The notes below the pieces were generated by a model. The model saw nothing but the letters and a program-made list of their open reading frames with translations. It had not been told where the DNA came from and made no database searches. Positions 11,001-21,657 of a DNA stretch of 64,000 nt are shown here, piece by piece. The stretch is from positions 21,512,506-21,576,505 of the forward strand of contig NC_049983.1 of NCBI RefSeq assembly GCF_000003815.2. Reading direction: 5' to 3'. A program made the position numbers and the translations under genes. Source of the DNA: Branchiostoma floridae. Lineage: Eukaryota > Chordata > Leptocardii > Amphioxiformes > Branchiostomatidae. Within the stretch, counting starts at the first letter, position 1. Each line of letters starts with the position of its first letter.

Positions 11001-11861
11001 GAGGCTGAATAATTTGCTAGAGGAGTTAGCCGCCCAAGGACTGGGGCAGACATTTTGCTAAGATCCCTCCTTATGTTCAATCCTCTATAGCTCTATCCAA
11101 TATGTTTTAGCTACATTTTGTACGGGATTTAAATATAGTACATGATTCGTGCCCAGGACTGAAATACTCCAGATTCCACATTCATATTTAACCATCAACC
11201 ATCATGCACCCCAATATTTTTGCAACTAAAATAACCAAACGGCATTGTTTCAGTAATAATTCATTTTGAAAACATTTTTGGCGATCTTTGTACATGAAAT
11301 TCTGTGTCAATTTAAGAGGAATATTTTTCTGTTCTGTGTTTCAACAGAGAAATAATGATATACACCCAAAGTGAATGATAACAAATGCGGGTGTACATGA
11401 GAGTGACTACAGGGTATCTTACATAAGATTAATATTATTTCAGATGTTGAAGACAAGTTACGTTACCAGTATCTGTCCAGTGAGATGGGTGCGATGATAC
11501 AGACGGAGAAGGTTCCGAAGAACATGTATATGGCGCTGACGGCCACCTGGAAGGCATCGCAGACTAGAGCCTCTCGTATGACCAGGAAATACATGGCCAA
11601 CGGGATCTTGGTGACGGCCTGGAGGATGTCCGTGGCTGCCAGCGCACAGATCAGCACGTTCCCCGGCGTCCGGAGGTCCTCGGTGAGAAGGACGGTCAGC
11701 AGCACCGCGGTGTTCCCGCCGACCGCCAGCAGCAGCGATGCGCCCAGGTACACGAGCTGGAGTTCTCCATAGGGGGAACTCGCGTAGAAATACGGCTCCC
11801 AGTCAAACTCTACTGTGACATTTGTCACGTTGAGCTGAACTGACGTGTTGTTAGAGAACAT
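8053..11861 (-). CDS. Rhodopsin-class (class A) G protein-coupled receptor, 407 aa, ligand unknown
   Basis: Five minus-strand exons, all phases consistent, totalling 1224 coding bases: 11861-11467, 9814-9659, 9211-9122, 8985-8748 and 8397-8053 (TAA). The start chosen opens 'MFSNNTSVQLNVTNVTVE', a short extracellular N terminus with several N-glycosylation sequons. TM1 has 'GGNT', TM2 'LICALAATDIL'; the TM3 start has a Cys and its end 'DRYW'. TM6 has 'FWATWIPY', a variant of CWxP, and TM7 has 'NPIIYAYRNREL'. The third intracellular loop is long, about 110 residues, rich in Pro, Gln and Asp, and split by an intron. Position 3.32 is Val rather than the amine-binding Asp, and the retinal Lys position in TM7 is Met, so an aminergic receptor or opsin is unlikely. 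An upstream in-frame ATG at 11999 exists but would add an odd hydrophobic leader. Confidence 0.88.
9815..11466 (-). other. GPCR intron 1, no further features recognised
   Basis: This 1.65-kb intron separates the exon ending in the DRY motif from the TM4 exon. The split codon for the Trp after 'DRY' joins exactly in phase. The intron is AT-rich, and I see no element with matching ends and no coding sequence in it. Confidence 0.6.
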
Positions 11862-12296
11862 TTTCGTAGGAATAAGCGAACCGCGAATAAGCAAAAAAAA
11901 ACTAATGTGTACGACAATATACACAGAATTAGAAGCCCTGGAACCCAGAAAGTGGGGGCGAGGTGGAAAGGACAGACTTATTAAAGACTGGTACGACACA
12001 TGTCATGCTACGTGAGCTGACGTAATGGTGGGCGTTACTGGAAAACATTAGGTCAGTTTTTGATACATTTAGGAGGTCCTAGCAAATGTGTTGGTCACAG
12101 GTAGAGAAAAAACTCTCTTTGCAACAAATATCAGTATTTCTTTTGACACTGTTTTGTGTGAACAACAGATGTAAATGATTGTCGGTTATTCGTGTATTTG
12201 AAGACTTTATTCAAGTCTATCGTAACATATATATTATACGTGTATTTGAAGACTATATTCAAGTCTATATATAAAACTTGGATTTTCATCTAAATG

Positions 12297-12333
<37 letters not shown>

Positions 12334-13303
12334 ACCTGGAACTTTAGCAATTATCTCATAGGAACCAATAGTTAAGGCATTATTCCCATCATGCATCACA
12401 CCCGATGGGTCTGCATGAAGGGCCACTACTCAGTTACTGGATTATACATGTAAATGGTCCATTTATTTGTTCATCTGTGATTAATTGTTACACATTGAGT
12501 TGATTTTGTGTACATAAAGATGTGGTCTTTTAGCAAATAACACTCTCCTCTAGAGTACAATATAAAGTCTGTACGTCCTGTTGCTCCAACTTATTTTAGC
12601 CCTGGCCCAAGGTACAACTACGCCATTCTCACGCGTCTTCGTTCTGCACCTGCAGCTTAAATCATAACGTTAGTTTATTTGTGCGTAATCCTCATTATAG
12701 TTGATAATCCTTCTTATAGCTGCGGCTGTCGGTGTGAAAGCACTACTTATTGTACTGACCTAGATATATGAAACAACGTTTACTTCTTTCTGATAGACTA
12801 GAAATATTTAATATCTTTACTCTAAAATATAAATGCCGTATCAGAAACAGCTACTAAACATTTGTTTATTACAGGTTCGCCTCTGCTCTCCTCTATAGTT
12901 GATACTCAGATATTGCATATTACTCAGTTGTATTAGAAACGAAACGATTTTCATAATTAACACATTTTCTATTGTTGATAAGGATAGTGTACATTATTGG
13001 CATTATGTTAGCATTATCGTTTTATTTATATCACTTCTGCCATACATACTCATAACGATGATCCCGTACCCGTGTGTATGTTACTGAATATATTTTGTTA
13101 GTGGTTTCACTAACATAAGCTCTTAGCTTGAGCACGGCACCACTGTACTGTGAATGTACTTCTTATTTTTTGTTAAATAAAAGATGAAAAAATATGCATT
13201 TTCTATAGCAGCTAAGATTCATACTGTCACATCCCTTCCTAGATCCGAAATTTCTAACGAAGTTTACAGAACGTAACAAAATATCGTAAGTTGGGTATAG
13301 TCA
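11862..13303. other. Region upstream of the GPCR, with simple repeats
   Basis: Presumably contains the GPCR promoter, which I cannot locate. It includes a two-copy tandem repeat, 'CGTGTATTTGAAGACTWTATT' followed by 'CAAGTCTAT', at about 12191-12270. A perfect (AT)n microsatellite lies at about 12299-12328. No gene is visible on either strand. Confidence 0.5.
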
Positions 13304-13570
13304 CACTTTGAGTTATGAAACCGTAGCCATCTTAGCCAGTCAAGGGTATTGTTCTCAATACGAATTCTTGGTGTTTCATCTGCTAACAACAACACAAAAC
13401 ATATCTGTACGTTAGTAATGAGCATACGTCATTGGTCATTGCCAACATAAAAGACCTACAAGTCTTAATCATAAGTAAGGAATCTCTGAAGGACAAGTGA
13501 GGTAACGAGAGTTCATGCTTGATCAACTGCTATGCAAAATTACCCAGAGATGACAATACTATTCAGGCTG
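13304..13570. repeat. Copy B of the diverged repeat pair flanking the GPCR gene
   Basis: Matches 6376-6640 in order and orientation across about 260 bp with substitutions and small gaps. Anchors are 'TAGCCATCTTAGCCA', 'TCTGCTAACAACAACAC', 'GAGCATACGTCAT', 'AGACCTACAAG' and 'AGAGATGACAAT'. Confidence 0.65.
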
Positions 13571-13699
13571 TACTGACGTTATAGCACATCCTGCTCTATT
13601 TAGTCCATAGATACGCCACAATAAGACTGACATGATTGGTGCTGTCCCCGGTGCTGAAACTGTGACTGCTGTGTGGGATATGGTTCCTTTCAGTTATGA

Positions 13700-13830
13700 A
13701 GTTATTTATTTATTTATTTATTGGTTTGGCTGTTCAGAACACACAGCCAGGGCTGCATATGGCTATTACAAAGGGCTAACCCTGCTGACAAAAACAGTGA
13801 CAATACATATGGATTTGGACAGGATTTGGA
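13700..13830 (-). mobile_element. Retroelement 3' fragment with (AATA)n tail
   Basis: On the minus strand a unique stretch containing 'GCCCTGGCTGTGTGTTCTGA' runs into an AATA simple-repeat tail at about 13703-13722. This is the same kind of tail seen on the SINE at 511. No coding sequence remains, so it is probably a severely 5'-truncated insertion. A (TA)n microsatellite follows at about 13903-13928. Confidence 0.4.
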
Positions 13831-13892
13831 CAGGATACTTATCAATAACAATTTTCTAAGTTCATAATGGATAGAAATGAAAACAAAAAAGA

Positions 13893-13928
<36 letters not shown>

Positions 13929-14124
13929 GGTGTAGGATGGCATACATATTATCTATAATGGAATATATAACATCACTCCTTCTTGTCTTGATGATTAGAT
14001 AATGATGCCTAGCCTTTACTTTAATCTTCACGACCTTTGATCTTACAGCGATCCCAATGGGCAATGTGTAACTCAGCGGGTCTGTACACGGTAATATTCA
14101 GAGTGTTGTTGCTAATTCGGACAT

Positions 14125-14350
14125 TCCCTGGCAACCGGCTGTCATAATAATCAAATTGCTTTCCTTTTGTTCAAATTAGCCTCAGCTAATCTCAATAACA
14201 TTTTATACGTACCATGTGCACAATAATTTGTAATGGACCCTCTGAAAGATACTACGGACATACTTTCATAATCCATATAAAGATTGGCGTTTTCTTTTCA
14301 TGTTGTTCCAAGAAAAACGTGTTATTGCTAATTCCAAGTAAGATGCCCAG
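14125..14350. repeat. Diverged dispersed repeat, copy 1 (second copy at 17083-17280)
   Basis: Shares an ordered series of blocks with 17083-17280: 'TTCCTGGCAA', 'CTGTCA', 'ATCAAATTGCTTTCCTTT', 'CTCAATAACAT' against 'TTCAATAACAT', 'CTCTGAAAGATACT' against 'TTCTGAAAGACACT', and 'GTTCCAAGAAAA'. The LINE insertion lies between the two copies. No function is visible. Confidence 0.65.
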
Positions 14351-14664
14351 ATGCCGATTGGTGCATTCTTGTGTGTCCGAAGCACATCATTGTTGATACT
14401 AATATCTGTACTATCCATTCGTTTGATATTTGTGTGTCTACTTGCCTTGGAATAATTATAAAAGTCTGCTGGGATATCATATCGCATTTATCATCATACA
14501 CTTACATGCTAAATGGTTCCTCGTCTCATTACGTCCTCAACCGCGCAATACTAAAACGCTCTAAAAAAAACTAAAAAAATTGACGTGTCTTAGTGGCAAG
14601 TGTGCAGATGTTGCCACACTGGCAGCACCAAATCCGTAGGTGTTTTTGGCACCTTTAGACAGAT

Positions 14665-14930
14665 TAGCCTAATCTCCAAGCAGATCCTACGGTGCCATAA
14701 GATAGTATCAAAGCTGGCCAGGGACTATAGCCGGCTAAGGGAGTCAAATGGAGTTTGATACTAACGTTATACATAACGCACCGTGGATCTGGTTCGAGAT
14801 TAAGATTAGCCATGAGGCTCGGTGGACGCCACTCCACCGTCATGGGGGCAGGGTAATGACGAGTATCGAACTCAGGACCTACTGATTCTGATTCCAACAC
14901 TCTAGCCGTTGCGCCACATAGACACCCCTA
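14665..14930 (-). mobile_element. Second tRNA-derived SINE family
   Basis: On the minus strand the head near 14930 carries a box A-like 'TGGCGCAACGGCTAGAGTG', followed about 40 bases later by a box B-like 'GAGTTCGATACTC' at 14873-14861. The body continues through a GC-rich stretch and ends near the 'TCTCCAAGCAGATCC' motif at about 14670-14685. The sequence differs from the 500-bp SINE family elsewhere in the window. I did not find target-site duplications, so the borders are approximate. Confidence 0.6.
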
Positions 14931-15474
14931 TAACGCTATACTGCATCAGAATTCGCCAAACCAACTAAAACCAACACACTTATGGAAAGACTAGGAAGTA
15001 ACTTATTGTGCTTGCCTGGTGGCACCGGCAGCAATTGAAAAAGCATTACCCCTTGGCCTCAGACTGATTTACCTTTCCTTACCTTTGTGTAGTGTAGTGA
15101 TCTTGGGGTGTGTGAACACTATTGAGGTACTCTAAAAACCTCTTAACTTAATCTGCCATACAGTTTGTGCTGGCACACAGTAAACGCACTAATTTGCCTT
15201 AAGGTCTGCTTTACATGTATTTCCATCCAAAAATCTAAGCATTTACAAAATCACCTACAGAAAATGCATGTAGAGGTGTTTTTGAAAACGAGTCGTTGAA
15301 AACGTTTGGAATTGTTTTTGAGAATGAATGTTAAGGCGGGCTTACATGTGTCCTAGATCCTGCTACTGTAGCATTCAAGTGTTTTACACTTAAAGTTAGA
15401 TGGAGAGGAAGACGAAAGTGATAAATCAAATCTGATTCAGAGAGGAGAGCAGGCCAGAATGTTACATGCACATT

Positions 15475-15486
15475 ATTAGCTCTCGT
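15475..15486. repeat. Target-site duplication, left copy
   Basis: The 12-mer 'ATTAGCTCTCGT' here is repeated exactly at 16757-16768, bracketing the LINE fragment. Confidence 0.9.
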
Positions 15487-16701
15487 CAGTTCCATGAAGG
15501 CATGACCGCCCATGTTCAGGACAATGGAGAAATATCACCTGCTTTCTCAGTGACAAACGGAGTAAAACAAGGGTGTGTCCTGGCGCCCACACTCTTCAGC
15601 ATCATCTTCACAGCAATGCTCACCGATGCATTCCATGACAGTGAAGAAGGTGTAAGCATCCGGTACAGGACTGATGGAAAACTGCTCAACCAACGCCGGC
15701 TCAATGCACTAACAAAAGTGAAGCAGACAGTCATCAGAGACTTCCTCTTTGCTGACGACTGTGCTCTCAATGCCACAGCTGAACAGGAGATGCAATCCTC
15801 AACTGACAGGTTTTCAAGATCCTGTGACAATTTTGGACTAGTCATCAGTACAAAGAAGACAGAGGTCATGTTCCAGCCACGCCCTGGCAAGCCATACAAG
15901 AAGCCCTGCATCACAATTCATGGCCAAGTCCTGAACACAGTTCAAAAGTTCACTTACCTGGGTAGTACCATGTCCAGTCAGGCCAACATAGATGAGGAAG
16001 TGAGTTGCAGAATCGCCAAGGCCAGCAGTGCCTTTGGGAGACTCCGACGGACTGTCTGGGAGCGTAGGGGTATTAGCCTCAGTACAAAGCTGAAGGTATA
16101 CCAGGCAGTTGTCCTCACCACACTTCTCTACGCCTGCGAGACGTGGACAGTGTACAGCAGGCATGCCAGACAGCTGAACCACTTCCATACAACATGTCTG
16201 CGCAGACTGATGAGAATCCGCTGGCAGGATTGCATCCCCGACACAGACGTCCTCGCCCGTGCAGATTTGCCCAGCATACACACTCTCCTGCAGAAGGCCC
16301 AAGTAAGATGGGCAGGGCACCTACGTCGCATGGACGACCATCGCTTACCCAAGATCCTACTGTATGGGGAACTAGCAGAGGGTAAAAGACATGTTGGACG
16401 TCCGAAGCTTCGCTACAAGGACAGTTTAAAGGCAACTCTGAAGGACTTCAGTATCCCCGTGGACAGCTGGGAACTTGCCGCTTCCGACAGATCTCAGTGG
16501 CGCCGTTTAGTCCATCAGGGCGCAGGCATTGCTGAGAAACGCAGAACTGCCCTGGCCGTCAGCAGGCGAGAGACACGCAAGGCAAGGAAAGCAGATCCAC
16601 CCACACAACCGCCACCTGGTCTTCAGTGCAACGTCTGCGGCCGGTGCTTCCGTGCAAGGATCGGACTGATAAGCCACGCCCGGACCCACAAGGGCGACTG
16701 A
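15487..16701 (+). pseudogene. LINE reverse transcriptase, C-terminal fragment with terminal CCHH finger
   Basis: The open frame has no internal stop. It shows the reverse transcriptase block 'NGVKQGCVLAPTLFSIIF', then the catalytic 'FADDCAL', then 'YLGSTMSSQANIDEE'. The thumb-like 'LLYACETWTVYSR' and 'RRLMRIRWQDCIPDTDVL' follow, then 'HVGRPKLRYKDSLK'. It ends with a zinc-finger-like 'CNVCGRCF...HARTH' of CCHH spacing. These are typical of metazoan LINEs often misannotated as host 'craniofacial development protein 2-like'. The start of the frame lies in the flanking repeat, so the copy cannot be autonomous. I could not settle the clade (RTE-, CR1- or L2-like). Confidence 0.9.
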
Positions 16702-16756
16702 ACTGAACTACACTCCTGAAGTCAAGGTCCTCATCGACTCCCGATGGACGAACATC
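15487..16756 (+). mobile_element. 5'-truncated non-LTR retrotransposon (LINE)
   Basis: A 1270-bp insertion is bounded by perfect 12-bp direct repeats. It carries the C-terminal part of a reverse transcriptase ORF, an intact stop codon at 16701 and a short 3' UTR ending 'GACGAACATC'. There is no poly(A) tail. The missing 5' part (endonuclease and first half of the reverse transcriptase) fits target-primed reverse transcription that ended early. The intact frame and exact duplication indicate a fairly recent insertion. Confidence 0.92.
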
Positions 16757-16768
16757 ATTAGCTCTCGT
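16757..16768. repeat. Target-site duplication, right copy
   Basis: Exact repeat of the 12-mer 'ATTAGCTCTCGT' at 15475-15486, immediately 3' of the LINE. Confidence 0.9.
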
Positions 16769-17082
16769 AAAGACGTTGTCCGATACAATATGATTTTATT
16801 TCCATACAGACTATGGGTTAAGTTACACGCGTATGTATAACATTAACACTTTTGCATAATGTACAGTTGACTGTCATTCGTTTCCAATTGGTCTCACCAA
16901 GAACGTTATACATAAGGTCCTTGGTCTCATTGATACGCTTATACCTTGTTAATCAAAAGCCTTAGGACTAGTCTTTCCAACAATTTTTCAATATAGCTTC
17001 AGACGCTCCTGGCCCGTACAGATGAATTCGACTGGCGGCTGTCTTTGCATTGACGGAGGTTTGAAGCTGTCATAAATCTCAG

Positions 17083-17280
17083 GTATTTCCTGGCAAGCGC
17101 CTGTCAGAATCATCAAATTGCTTTCCTTTTGTTTGCTTGTCAAGTGATGCAATTGCAGCCTCATCTAATTTCAATAACATCTTCCGAATGCAAAAGAATT
17201 TTAAATTAACCTTCTGAAAGACACTCTTTTCATATCGTTCCAAGAAAATAAAGATCTCTAACATGCTAATGAGATGCAAC
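17083..17280. repeat. Diverged dispersed repeat, copy 2
   Basis: Ordered match to 14125-14350; see that entry. This copy is shorter and lacks the segment around 'GTACCATGTGCACA'. Confidence 0.65.
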
Positions 17281-17844
17281 GAGGCTGCTTGAAGCGACAC
17301 ATCATGGAAGAAATGAAATCCTTGACCTATTTGGACGCAAAACCAATGTACACGTGCCCGTCTGTACTGTAAGCGTTACTCGTAGACTCAAATCATGTAA
17401 CGTTACATGTATATCCATGAAAACGTTACCTTCGTGTGTGCACGTGTGTGGAGTCTGTGGACAGCTTACTAGTCATATAGGGAATATGATAAAGGTAATT
17501 TTTACAACTGACCCAACACGTGTTGGTAGGGAATGGATTAGCGTAGTTGAAAAAGTTAGTCTAGGAGGTTGATAGCCTGTAATGTCATATGGGTAACGTT
17601 ACGTTGTTGTGCTTTCAGCAGTCATTGTTCAGTGTTGTAGGGCCCTCTGGTGGCTAACTGGGTATTGCAGCACTGGGATTTGATAAGTTTATCATTCAAT
17701 GGTCGGAGGTACAGGGAACACATGCTTTACGGGTGTATTCCGAAGTGTGGTATCCTGGCAAGTTTGCCCTTTAAGCGGAGTGGTTGCATGCGGTAGTATA
17801 GTAACTGTTGTGAATACTTTTGTCAGGTTGTAACGTTACGTCAC

Positions 17845-17920
17845 TGAATAAAGAGACTCATTTTACACAACCATTGCTTTATTCTAACCAACGCTTCGAT
17901 GACATCTTAGGGCATTTAGT
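17845..17920 (-). repeat. Shared boundary module, minus-strand copy left of the 230-bp array
   Basis: Reverse-complemented, this reads 'AGAATAAAGCAATGG', then 'TTGTGTAAAATGAGTCTCTT' and 'TATTCA'. That is the same module as 23246-23286 with few changes. Its upstream part, a 'TGCCCTAAGATG' and 'CGAAGCGTTGG' segment, corresponds to the 'CCTGAAGAAGGTG...CGAAACGTCGG' segment at 23209-23246. Confidence 0.7.
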
Positions 17921-18389
17921 CAAGGCATAAACAGTTTAGATAAAGCTGTCTGTGCTGTAACGATCAATATGTAACTTTAACGGCCAAGCATCGAATATTC
18001 GGTTCTACTTCCGGGGTTTTCTAAAACGGCTCAGATCATATAGAACGCGTTATTCTCTGAAGACACGGCGCACGTCGGGGTACAGCTTGAGGCCGTTGCA
18101 TGGATGTAAACAACTGTCTGTGGTGCAACAAAGAGACCTTAGACTTGTATAATGTTTATGCTTTTTCATATCTACAGGATTTTTCCAGCACAACTATGTA
18201 CACGTTTTGCGCGTTACAAAATGACATCTGGCACTATGGCTTTTGAAACTTTAGCAATTTTTGTCTAGTCTACTTGTCCTTGTCTGTTTTACAATTCACC
18301 TAGATCCGATTATCTAATGACATAGTGTGATAGTCCATTTCATTGCCTTTACAATGATACCAAAGTTCCCTGGTTAATTTCAGGAGCAA

Positions 18390-19330
18390 CGAGTTTACAC
18401 CAGAAAACCTGCGACAACACGTTGGGCGACCTCGTTCCACGGTAGAACGTGCGGGGCGCAGCGTCTTCAACAGAGTGAACATTTTTATTTGCCAGTACTA
18501 TGCTAGTAACCAATAGCGTCGACAATAAATTATACATGAAATGAAAGCTAAGGTTTCCGTGAACCAACACAGAAATTTCAAGAGGGATAGAGAACTCGTC
18601 ATGACTGTAACGCCGTTACAAAGATGACTGTCAAGTTCTACAGCTACACGATGAGATACTGCGCTCCGCGGTAGAACGCACGAGGAGCCGCGTACTTTAT
18701 AACAAGTGAAAATCTTCTATTTGGGTGCTGCGCTATCAACCAATCAAGTCGACAAAATGCTATACATCAAATGAAAGGAAAGGTTTCTAGAAATCATTAC
18801 ACACATTTTCAAGAATATTCATGAACTCTACGTGCTTACAACACCGTGACAAATTTGACCGTCTAGTTCCGTGATTGTATGCAGAGCGATCGCGTTCCGA
18901 GTTAGAACACGTTAGGTGCCGCGTCTGTATAACGAGGTGACAATTTTCAGCGTTGTACCATTGTGCAACAAACCATTTAAAGAGACATTTAGATATATAT
19001 CAAGTGAAAGCTAAGTTTTTGGAGAATTATCATATCAACTTTAAGACGGATGGAGAATTTTAGGAGCTTACGATCCCGTGACAAAGATTAACATAAGTCC
19101 CGTGCTTTCTACTGGGCCGACGCGTTCCAATTGTGTTCGGAACGCGCGCGGCGCGGCGTCTTGATTTCAACAGAGTGGCCATTTTCTATTTGGGTGCTGC
19201 GCTATCAACCACTCCAGTCGACAATAAGCTATATATCAAATGAAAGGTAATGTCTCTGAAAATCAGCACACCGATTTTCAAGAATTTTCATCAACGTTTT
19301 ATGCTTGCTAAAAGCCAACAAACTTCCCGT
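18390..19330. repeat. Diverged 230-240-bp tandem array with a palindromic GAAC core
   Basis: Four units are anchored at 18433, 18662, 18893 and 19133 (spacings 229, 231 and 240). Each begins with an inverted repeat of the type 'CGTTCC...GAACG', best preserved in unit 4 as 'GCGTTCC...GGAACGC'. Next comes a GC-rich 'GGCGCAGCGTCTT'-like block, then 'CTATTTGGGTGCTGCGCTAT' in two units and 'CAACCAATC'-like sequence, then an AT-rich 'ATACATGAAATGAAAGCTAA' block. Units are perhaps 65-75% alike by eye. No coding potential. Confidence 0.8.
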
Positions 19331-19574
19331 AAAGTGTGCGATGTTCATGGAACGATTTTTCAAAGTGTAACTCAACAAACACCAATGATTTGACCATGAT
19401 GAGACGCGCTGAATCCTGCGCTTTCAGCATGCCAAATCTCATGGACCTGTAGTCAACCAACTTTATGCTATGAGTACTTAAGTAAAGGCTAGTTTCACGG
19501 GAGAGGCGCGTGGCGTCGTTTTCGCTGTTTTGTAAAACAAGCGTGTTCTAGAGCATTGGCCCTTCGACTAAAAC

Positions 19575-19604
19575 GTTGCCTTGGTGAGAATAAAGCAAGC
19601 CTGA
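19575..19604 (+). repeat. Shared boundary module, left half, split by an insertion
   Basis: 'GCCTTGGTGAGAATAAAGCA' matches the left half of the module at 23243-23260. The right half, a TTTGTTTACAAAAAGAGTATCTTTATTCA-like stretch, appears at 21120-21150, after the foldback element. The module therefore seems to have been split by that insertion. Confidence 0.6.
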
Positions 19605-21102
19605 GGCTATTGACAGCATCGTCCTGTCAACAGTGGAAAAATTTCACTGTTGAAAACTCTGCACAGTTGACAGGACGATCCTGTCAATAGTAGAAAACTT
19701 TGCACTGTTGACAGGAAACTTTGCACTGTTGACAGGACGATCCTGACAACAGTAAACTTTGCACTGTTGACAGGATCATCCATATGTTAGTGGCAAATTT
19801 TCTAGGTGACAGAAAAAAATGACTCAACCATATGTTGAAAAACAAATTGAAAAGCTTTGTTTATTGCAAGTTGTTGCAAAGTTGGCAAGTAATTACATGT
19901 ATCTAATTAGGTTGCAATCTTTTAGGACATGTTTTAAGTGTACAGGGATAAAGTTTACATAGTCTTTAATGTCACCTATTTTGAATTTCACAAGAGAGTA
20001 ATGTCAGGTCTGAATTTTTGCCAACAACATGAAGCAACTTACTTTTTTAATTGTTAATTTAACAAAGGAAAGCATCCATTATAAGGCCACAGCAAGTAAA
20101 TTTCATGGATGACATTCTCTGCAGACCGCAAAAATAGTGCTTTAGGGCAAAAAAAACCAGGATGAGTGAAAAAAAACAAGATGGCTACAAGTTCAAAAAT
20201 AGGCACCATAAAGTTGTGATGAATGTTGTAACAACAATCAAAGGGACAAAACATGGTATCAGAGCCAACAAGGCATTCATTCCTGTATTCAAGACATGTA
20301 CTGGTGTGGTAAAAGTGACACTAGTGTGGTAGACTGGCATCACCAACAAAGTTGGTCACCACACTCATGGCTTCCATATTGGTGAGACTTTTACAACTAT
20401 CCAATAAGTTTCATTTCTACAACTACAGCCCTGGGTACCTAGCAAGTGTCACTTCTACAAGTACAATTATTAGGCTACAATATAACATATTTGCTCATTT
20501 TGGTACTTTATCGTCATGTTGACCATCCCTGCAGAAGAAAAAAATTCTTGTTTTTTTTCTGAAATCAGGCAAAAATTAATGCGTGCGCTGATGTCATCCT
20601 TAGAATTTACTTGCTGTGGCCTAACGTTAACAACATAACAGTGCATGGGTTCTTTCCTTACTGTATTATATATACTCATATAACGTCCTTGCTGTAAAAT
20701 TTCTACAAGATAGAAAACTCTGCCTCTATCAAACTGACAAATGCGTAATTGTTGTTTCTTGTAACAACTCTACTGAGGAATAGGTGGGATTTGAACATGA
20801 AACCGGCCAATCCAAGATTGCCAAAAGATTAGCCTAATGGCTAAATCGTTCCCTCACCTGAGAAAAATTCACAGGTGTGACTACCTGCCACAGGTACATG
20901 TAACTGTGGAGGCTGAGATTGGTTGTAAGAAACTTTTCTGCGAGCTCCAATTGGTTGTCAACGGTGGCAATTATTCCAATGTTGACAAGAAAGGAAAAAA
21001 ATCCTGTCAACTTTGGACTGCAACATTTTCTAGTGTTGACATGTTCGTCCTGTCTATAGTACAAAGTTTTCTACTGCTGACAGGACGATCCTGTCAATAG
21101 CC
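19605..21102. mobile_element. Foldback element with repeat-rich terminal inverted repeats, about 1.5 kb
   Basis: The left end 'GGCTATTGACAG' and the reverse complement of the right end are the same. Both ends hold several head-to-tail and head-to-head copies of 'ACTTTGCACTGTTGACAGGA', at 19605-19782 and 20999-21102. The copies pair into exact palindromes such as 'TTGACAGGACGATCCTGTCA'. An inner pair of inverted repeats, 20080-20180 against 20535-20632, shares 'GGCCACAGCAAGTAAATT' and 'GGATGACAT' plus an A-rich 'ACAAGA' block. There is no transposase. I could not find a target-site duplication. Structure resembles Foldback/Galileo-type non-autonomous DNA elements. Confidence 0.8.
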
Positions 21103-21657
21103 ACAACCATAAAGAAATGTTTGTTTACAAAAAGAGTATCTTTATTCAATAGTACAGTTGATTTGTGCCAAGATGCCTACTATGGGAAAGGACTTTGGAT
21201 GGAAGATGCCAAAGTACGAAAGGATGCATAAGGTACTTATGAAGTGATTGTTTATAATTGCTAAGGAATGATGTAGCAAATTGTCCTTGGTAACGTTATG
21301 TCATGTCTATTGTTTTGAATTGTTTTTTTTTAAAGTGTGTCATTGTTTTATTGTGCATGTTAAGGTGGTTTGTTCCAGTGGTGATAAAATTGTAGGCTAA
21401 GGAAGGAAGGGACAGTTTTGTATGTCATGATGAACTATTGAAAGGGTATGAACAAGGAGGTGTGAAAGGAAAGATTACATTGTTGTGCAATATTACAAGC
21501 AAGGGCAACAAAGGCCTTATGAGAACTGGCAGAAATTCACAAGGATAAGAACAGAGAGACAGTGGCGGCTAAGCGGAATGTTGAAGCAGTAAGAAGATGT
21601 ATTTCTGTGACTTTCTTGGTCTTACAATGTAGAGTGTAGTTATGAAGGATAAGTGTA
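21103..21657. other. Spacer between the foldback element and the mariner remnant
   Basis: Begins with the right half of the split boundary module (about 21120-21150), then unique AT-rich sequence. I see no gene in it. The last two bases (21656-21657) are the TA target site of the next element. Confidence 0.5.

Noticed and set aside
8053-11861. The GPCR as an opsin
   Set aside because: The residue at the retinal-attachment position before 'NPIIY' is Met, not Lys.
15838-16435. Minus-strand ORFs of 106 and 160 aa within the LINE
   Set aside because: Antisense of the reverse transcriptase frame, which carries recognisable motifs on the plus strand.
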